NCBI RefSeq assembly: GCF_009017415.1
Contig: NC_092405.1
Location: 620,001 to 684,000, forward strand
Reading direction: 5' to 3'
Length of the DNA: 64,000 nt
DNA from: Aspergillus flavus
Taxonomy: Eukaryota > Ascomycota > Eurotiomycetes > Eurotiales > Aspergillaceae
Shown here: positions 59,578 to 64,000 of the stretch, piece after piece
Position numbering within the stretch: position 1 is the stretch's first letter
Layout of the letters: each line of letters starts with the position of its first letter
Made by a program: the position numbers and the translations under genes
The notes under the pieces: model-generated
What the model saw: the letters and a program-made list of their open reading frames with translations, nothing else
Database searches by the model: none
Told to the model about the DNA's origin: nothing

Positions 59578-61642
59578 CTATATGCCTAGCTCAAAGTTAT
59601 CTGCTGCCATCTGACCGAGAAGTGTCTCATCGAGTCCGAAGCCAAAAGTCCCTCCGAGATCGTAAAAATTATAATCCCCTGCCCAGAACGCATTAACATC
59701 GTTGGTTTCGGATGGTAGGGCAGGAAGGTGGTTCCTATCGCCACCTTCTATCCGATCATTAAGATCGTTTATCTCACTCTCATCTAGAGCACGAAATTGC
59801 TGCAGCATCTCAAGCATTCCTGTCGCTATATGTTTCGCGAGATGTCGTTCATTGAGACTCATAGCAACATCAGCCAGCATGTCTGCAGAGGACTGAACAA
59901 GAGAGACAATATGTCTTGTATTTACAGCCAGACCGAATTGCGTCGAGGTCTTACCCCATGTGGCAGCCATTTTCAAAAGAAACGTTGCGCAGAACGCAAC
60001 CATGGTATAAGTAAAGATGGGGACACCAGGAAAGGCACGACGAAGGTCATCATCCTCTAATATCAGGGTGAGTGTACTTGTAGCCGCCGCAATAGCTGCA
60101 TTGGCAGCTTCACGATGCGCCAGTGATAGAGGACTCTTAGAGGTAAGTTCAGGATTAGATGTCAAGCCAGAGGGGTTAATACCACGCAAAGCAAGAGAAT
60201 TCAACTGGAAGCGGGCAAAGTGATAGTACAGTACCAAGGCTTTTGACGGATAGGATCCCAAGGCAGCACAGTCCTTTGAGCGAGGTTGCCAATGTAGTCT
60301 CCACTGATCAATTGCTACGTTAGAAACCCATAGCTTATCGAAGTCTTTGTCTTCTAACGGTCGGTCTAGTTCATTCCCAAAAGCTACGTAGGCCTCTGTT
60401 AAAATGGCGAATAGTGCGACCTGTGCGGCCAATCTCGCATCGCCAGGGTGTACCTCTGTCGTATGCATGAATCGCTCGATATTTCGGATTGATTCATCAT
60501 CAACCGCCGCCGGCGGACGGCCATGGGCGATACTGAACTGATGATCGCAGACATACGTTGCATACCAGAGACAGACACGGTCGCGCTGTGTATTATCGCC
60601 CTGTATCAACTTTTGATACGATTGGTGTAACCCAATCTCGGCCGCAATACGCGTGGCCTGTCCTGAAAGCTTCCAGCTGAGATTTGCGAGATAAAATGCG
60701 CCAATGCAAAGCGCCCGAACATCATCGACACTATGATTACGAGACAGCGACGAGCCGCAGACGAGTGAGACAAACACGTCATAGCTCTGGTGAAATGCTT
60801 CGGTCTTCCCTGGAGTATGCAAGGCACCGATGGTGAGAACGACGGCTGCCAACAGCGTTGAAGCACGTCGAACAGAATCCAACGTGTGATGAAACGGTAG
60901 TATACCATCCCATAATAGCCTATTGTTGATACGCATGAAGCGATCGAAGAGGTACTCAGCCTCTGCAAGTGTAACCACCCCTTGAGAGATGAAGTCATCC
61001 TGAATCAAGGAAGAATTCGGCCTCCATCCTGCATTAACGCGCAGGTTTTTCAGCCTAGTAAGTTCGTACAGATTGCGCATAGGCACCGTAACGAGACCTG
61101 ATGAATTTTCTTCTTGCGGCTGAGGGGAATTTTCTCTTGACATGTCCATTGGAGCCATGGACGGCTGGTTTACATTATGGGACTCCGAGCAAGGGCGTGG
61201 TGAGCCAACTACTTGACTATTGGAGAATGTCCATAGCTCCGGTTGCTTGGTCTGCTGTAACAGATGGTTCACAGCAGCTCGTAGAAGTGCAATATCTGCC
61301 GTTGTTTGTGTTTTCCAGCTGCTGCGTGTTAGAGATAAGGTTGATCAGGCAAAATTGATATTACTCACGCTGAGTCTTCATGTAGGAATTGTTGAGATAT
61401 GTCATGTGAAATACAATCTAGTTTATGGCGAATACATCTATTGCATGATGTTTCACCTGCATTTGTTTCACATTTCGTCTTTTGCTTCTTACATTCCATG
61501 CCTATAGTACTAGGTTATTAGCACCGCCGTCGGCCGAAAGATTTCTTGACTTACACACTCGACTTCTTGTTAAGCGTAGGCCTTTCCCGCTCGAGACGCG
61601 AGGCTCTTCATCTCCATCTGAGCGCTGTCTTTTTTTCGGCAT
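59578..61642 (-). CDS. Zn2Cys6 fungal transcription factor
   Basis: Exons are 61642-61555, 61501-61369 and 61321-59578, giving 654 residues. The binuclear zinc cluster lies at about residues 30-59 with spacing C-x2-C-x6-C-x8-C-x2-C-x6-C; its first Cys codon is split by intron 1. A basic stretch precedes it. The large middle region is the fungal-specific transcription factor domain, with LYELTRLKNLRVN, LFDRFMRINNRLLWDGILPF, LCIGAFYLANLSWKLSGQAT and the conserved RIAAEIGLHQS. The acidic C-terminus (about 600-654) is a likely activation region. It probably controls neighbouring catabolic genes. The second acceptor is a CAGCAG pair, so variants differing by one Ser are possible. Confidence 0.93.
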
Positions 61643-64000
61643 GATGACGGTGCATTATAATTGGTGAATGATGTTGGACGGTTGGGGTGCTCAGTGCTCG
61701 TAGTACAGCTGGGGTGCCCAGTCTGTGGCCACTGAGACTGAGTCTGAGAAAAGTGGATGTTTCCCAAAGTAGTTTAGCGTGGTATGGACAGTTTACATCT
61801 GGCTTGAACCAAAGTACTTATACGTAATAAAAGAACTTTTATTGGCATTTTACAAAGCCCCTTGAAGCTGATATGTGTGAATGGTGAAAGCGACGGATGG
61901 TAAGACAAAGCACACGATGGATCGATATGTGTATAAGGTACAAGAGCGAGGACTCAACCGGATGCATACATACATGCGGCATCGAAACTCCTAGAGAGTT
62001 GATCCTTATCTTGTTTGTCAGTATACGTAACATCCCAGTAAGTCGCGTCACTTATTGATAGATGTCAGTGGCAGTGTTACTAGTAGTAATAGCATAAGGT
62101 TTGAGCCTGGCGAGAGTCGTGAGATGAACTCTGTGTCAGGTTGTATTCCTGAGTATTTTTGTCCAAGATAATGACCAATGCCGAAGGTCTAGTTTAGCAA
62201 ATATTGAATTTCAATTATAGAAGATAAGGTGGGAGTTGGGTCTAATACTATGTAATGGCGTAGCTAATATTCCTAGCAGTCTTGTGACTCTTTTACCAAA
62301 TGATGGGCTCTGCCAAGTCAGAGACTCTTAGAACAAACAGATGAACAAGCATACCATGGTTTGTGAGGAGCAATCGAAACTAATTCAGGAGTCCAGTCCA
62401 TGGCAGTACACGATCCATGACTAACTCACTAATTACCTGCTACGAGACCCTTATATCTGCAAATACTCAAACACCGGCCTTCCTCCGGATATCCGCCGAA
62501 TATCGTTACTTCAAATCAAGTGAATCTTAGGTTCTTTCGTGAAGGGATATACAGTGTATGTAGAGCTGATCTGGAGTGCATAAGTGGGGAGAATCTCCAG
62601 AACCATTCAGCAGTTGATTCAATGTTGACACACCGACTATGAACATCTTTTAGAGCCGTGGCAAAAGTCAATCAGTTGTCATCGCGAGTTGTTCCGAGCC
62701 AACACATTATTGTCGCGTGCTAGACAATGATTGCGTCAGTATATTTTCAGTCCTAAGAGCTAGCTATCGCTTGCGACGCGCTACTGCATGCTACCTGGCA
62801 ATAGCATCATTTTTCGATTAACCAGGAGGCAGACTGGAGAAACTTGCCCGAGTCATTCACTTCGCCAGGAGGGGTGACGAGTGACGTTCGGTGAGTTAGC
62901 GTCCTACTAGACGCATTCGATCACCGGCTATATACCGAGACCCTAGGATCTACGCAATGTTAGAGGGGGCCGCCTTCTCGTCAGTGATGACCTAAATCTC
63001 TCCGACTTCGGAGGCAGGTTAAGTCTATTTACGGAGTAGAACTGGCGCTTTTTGGAAAGCTGGTAGTGGCCGTGAGGGTTCCTGATTCAGCCGAAACATA
63101 TCCGTGATTTAACCACAACCTATCTCTGCAGCTCGCTCCATGACCCACATGATACGATAGTGAGCACCAATTTGGCGATACTAACGATGGTTTTATGGCG
63201 TTGCAAAATGTCCTCTCGTGTCCACGGTCCTTCTGCAGGTTCTCGGCTCGAGTAAAAGCCCAACAAGGCGGGCAAGTCTCAACGAGGATAGGGTATCGCT
63301 TTTCCGCCTGGGCTTTGTTTAGCACGGCGTGTCCGTACATGAGAAACCTTCGTGCCATCTCACCGGAAAGGTCATGGCGCTGGTTGATCCATGCGAGGTC
63401 TAACAAATAAGGGGTCTTTGACATGATGAAAGGGTCTGAAACGCGCGGCATCTAACTTGACATTAAAGTCAGTGCGTTTCAATACCGAAGTCGGTAGAGA
63501 TTGCCCTGCCCCACTGTCTTCCACATGGTCTGTCTGTTTAATTATCTAGATGCTTGGTGCAGTGTCTTTTTTCTTACCTTCTTTTACTGCTCGGAGTAGG
63601 ACTTGATTTCCGGTGTGAATATCAGAAACCTGGTTGTTTTCATTGGTTGCGTTCAATATACTTTCTCTAGTGAGTCGCTGTTGTAGTTCCAGTTAATGAA
63701 GATTGATTACAAAAATTTAGTCACATAGCAATATGCATTGTCTTGCTCAACCTTTCTTGTTAATTATAATTGTGGATAATATATTTCTCTCCTTTGATTC
63801 ACAGAGAGAAAAAAATTTCTTCGCATTGAGAGGAAGAGAGAAAAGGAGAAGATTGTTTGGGTAGCATCTAAGATAAATGAGGGAGCAGGCACCATACATA
63901 CAGTACGCGAAAAGGTAACCGTGATAATAGTCGGACCATTGAAAATAGCAACAAGCGGGAGGGGAGGAGAATTGACCAAAGAAATCGATGAACGAATAAA
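61643..64000. other. right-end flank, no clear gene
   Basis: 2.4 kb following the regulator's 5' end. Apart from the doubtful ORF at 63029-63451 (-) it is AT-rich with no motif. The last 300 bases are strongly AT-rich and purine-skewed. Confidence 0.45.
63029..63451 (-). CDS. Doubtful hypothetical ORF
   Basis: An uninterrupted frame of 140 codons from an ATG (MPRVSDPFIMSKTPYLLDLA). The first 85 residues look protein-like, with balanced composition (INQRHDLSGEMARRFLMYGH, YPILVETCPPCWAFTRAENL). The end becomes irregular. I recognise no family. It may be one exon of a longer gene or a relic. It could equally be chance. Confidence 0.3.
   Translation of the reverse strand: MPRVSDPFIMSKTPYLLDLAWINQRHDLSGEMARRFLMYGHAVLNKAQAEKRYPILVETCPPCWAFTRAENLQKDRGHERTFCNAIKPSLVSPNWCSLSYHVGHGASCRDRLWLNHGYVSAESGTLTATTSFPKSASSTP

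Noticed and set aside
1..64000. CRISPR arrays, prokaryotic operons, phage or insertion sequences
   Set aside because: Intron-rich fungal genes throughout; no regularly spaced repeats or bacterial-type elements were seen.

Overview
This is nuclear DNA of a filamentous ascomycete, most likely an Aspergillus/Penicillium-type (Eurotiales) fungus. The evidence is short GT-AG introns (47-100 bp) in most genes, several fungus-restricted families (HET-C, Zn2Cys6 regulator, fungal phosphotransferase, fungal sterol-desaturase-like hydroxylase), and a tRNA-Lys(CUU) with an 11-nt intron right after the anticodon. I rebuilt exon structures by hand. Every multi-exon model below keeps its reading frame through all junctions.

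Layout. 0.9-15 kb: het-C (+), a D-2-hydroxyacid dehydrogenase (-), a 13-exon dynamin-type GTPase resembling SLIP-GC (+), a 2-dehydropantoate 2-reductase family gene (-), an APH/AIM9-type phosphotransferase interrupted by an in-frame TAG (+), and the tRNA-Lys. 14.7-17.9 kb: no intact gene, but a decayed relic of a repetitive fungal protein family. 17.9-27.8 kb: sterol desaturase-like hydroxylase (+), RING/TRAF-zinc-finger protein (-), syntaxin-8-type SNARE (+), a small mitochondrial protein (-), then about 3.5 kb without a recognised gene and a small conserved protein (-). 28-32 kb: gene-poor. 32-45 kb is a housekeeping block: cyclin C/SSN8 (-), Ca2+-regulated mitochondrial carrier (+), ECM4-type glutathione transferase (-), ubiquitin-activating enzyme UBA1 (-) and gamma-tubulin complex component (+). 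45-47.9 kb is gene-poor with hairpins and an AG microsatellite. 47.9-54.3 kb: SDR dehydrogenase (+), MFS transporter (-), a basic nuclear-looking protein (-) and a GILT-like thiol reductase (-). 55.6-61.6 kb: acyl-CoA ligase (+) tail-to-tail with an FMN-dependent 2-hydroxyacid oxidase/dehydrogenase (-), followed by a Zn2Cys6 transcription factor (-). The last 2.4 kb has only one doubtful ORF.

How genes may work together. The ligase/FMN oxidase/regulator trio looks like a small inducible catabolic module; the oxidase ends in a PTS1-like ARL, so part of it is probably peroxisomal. Three head-to-head pairs (RING/SNARE, SSN8/carrier, UBA1/GCP4) share intergenic promoters of about 0.6-0.9 kb. Nothing is clearly a new multi-gene system. 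The best leads are the nonsense-interrupted phosphotransferase, the GTPase with an altered G4 motif, the GILT-like protein lacking the second active-site Cys, and the catabolic trio.
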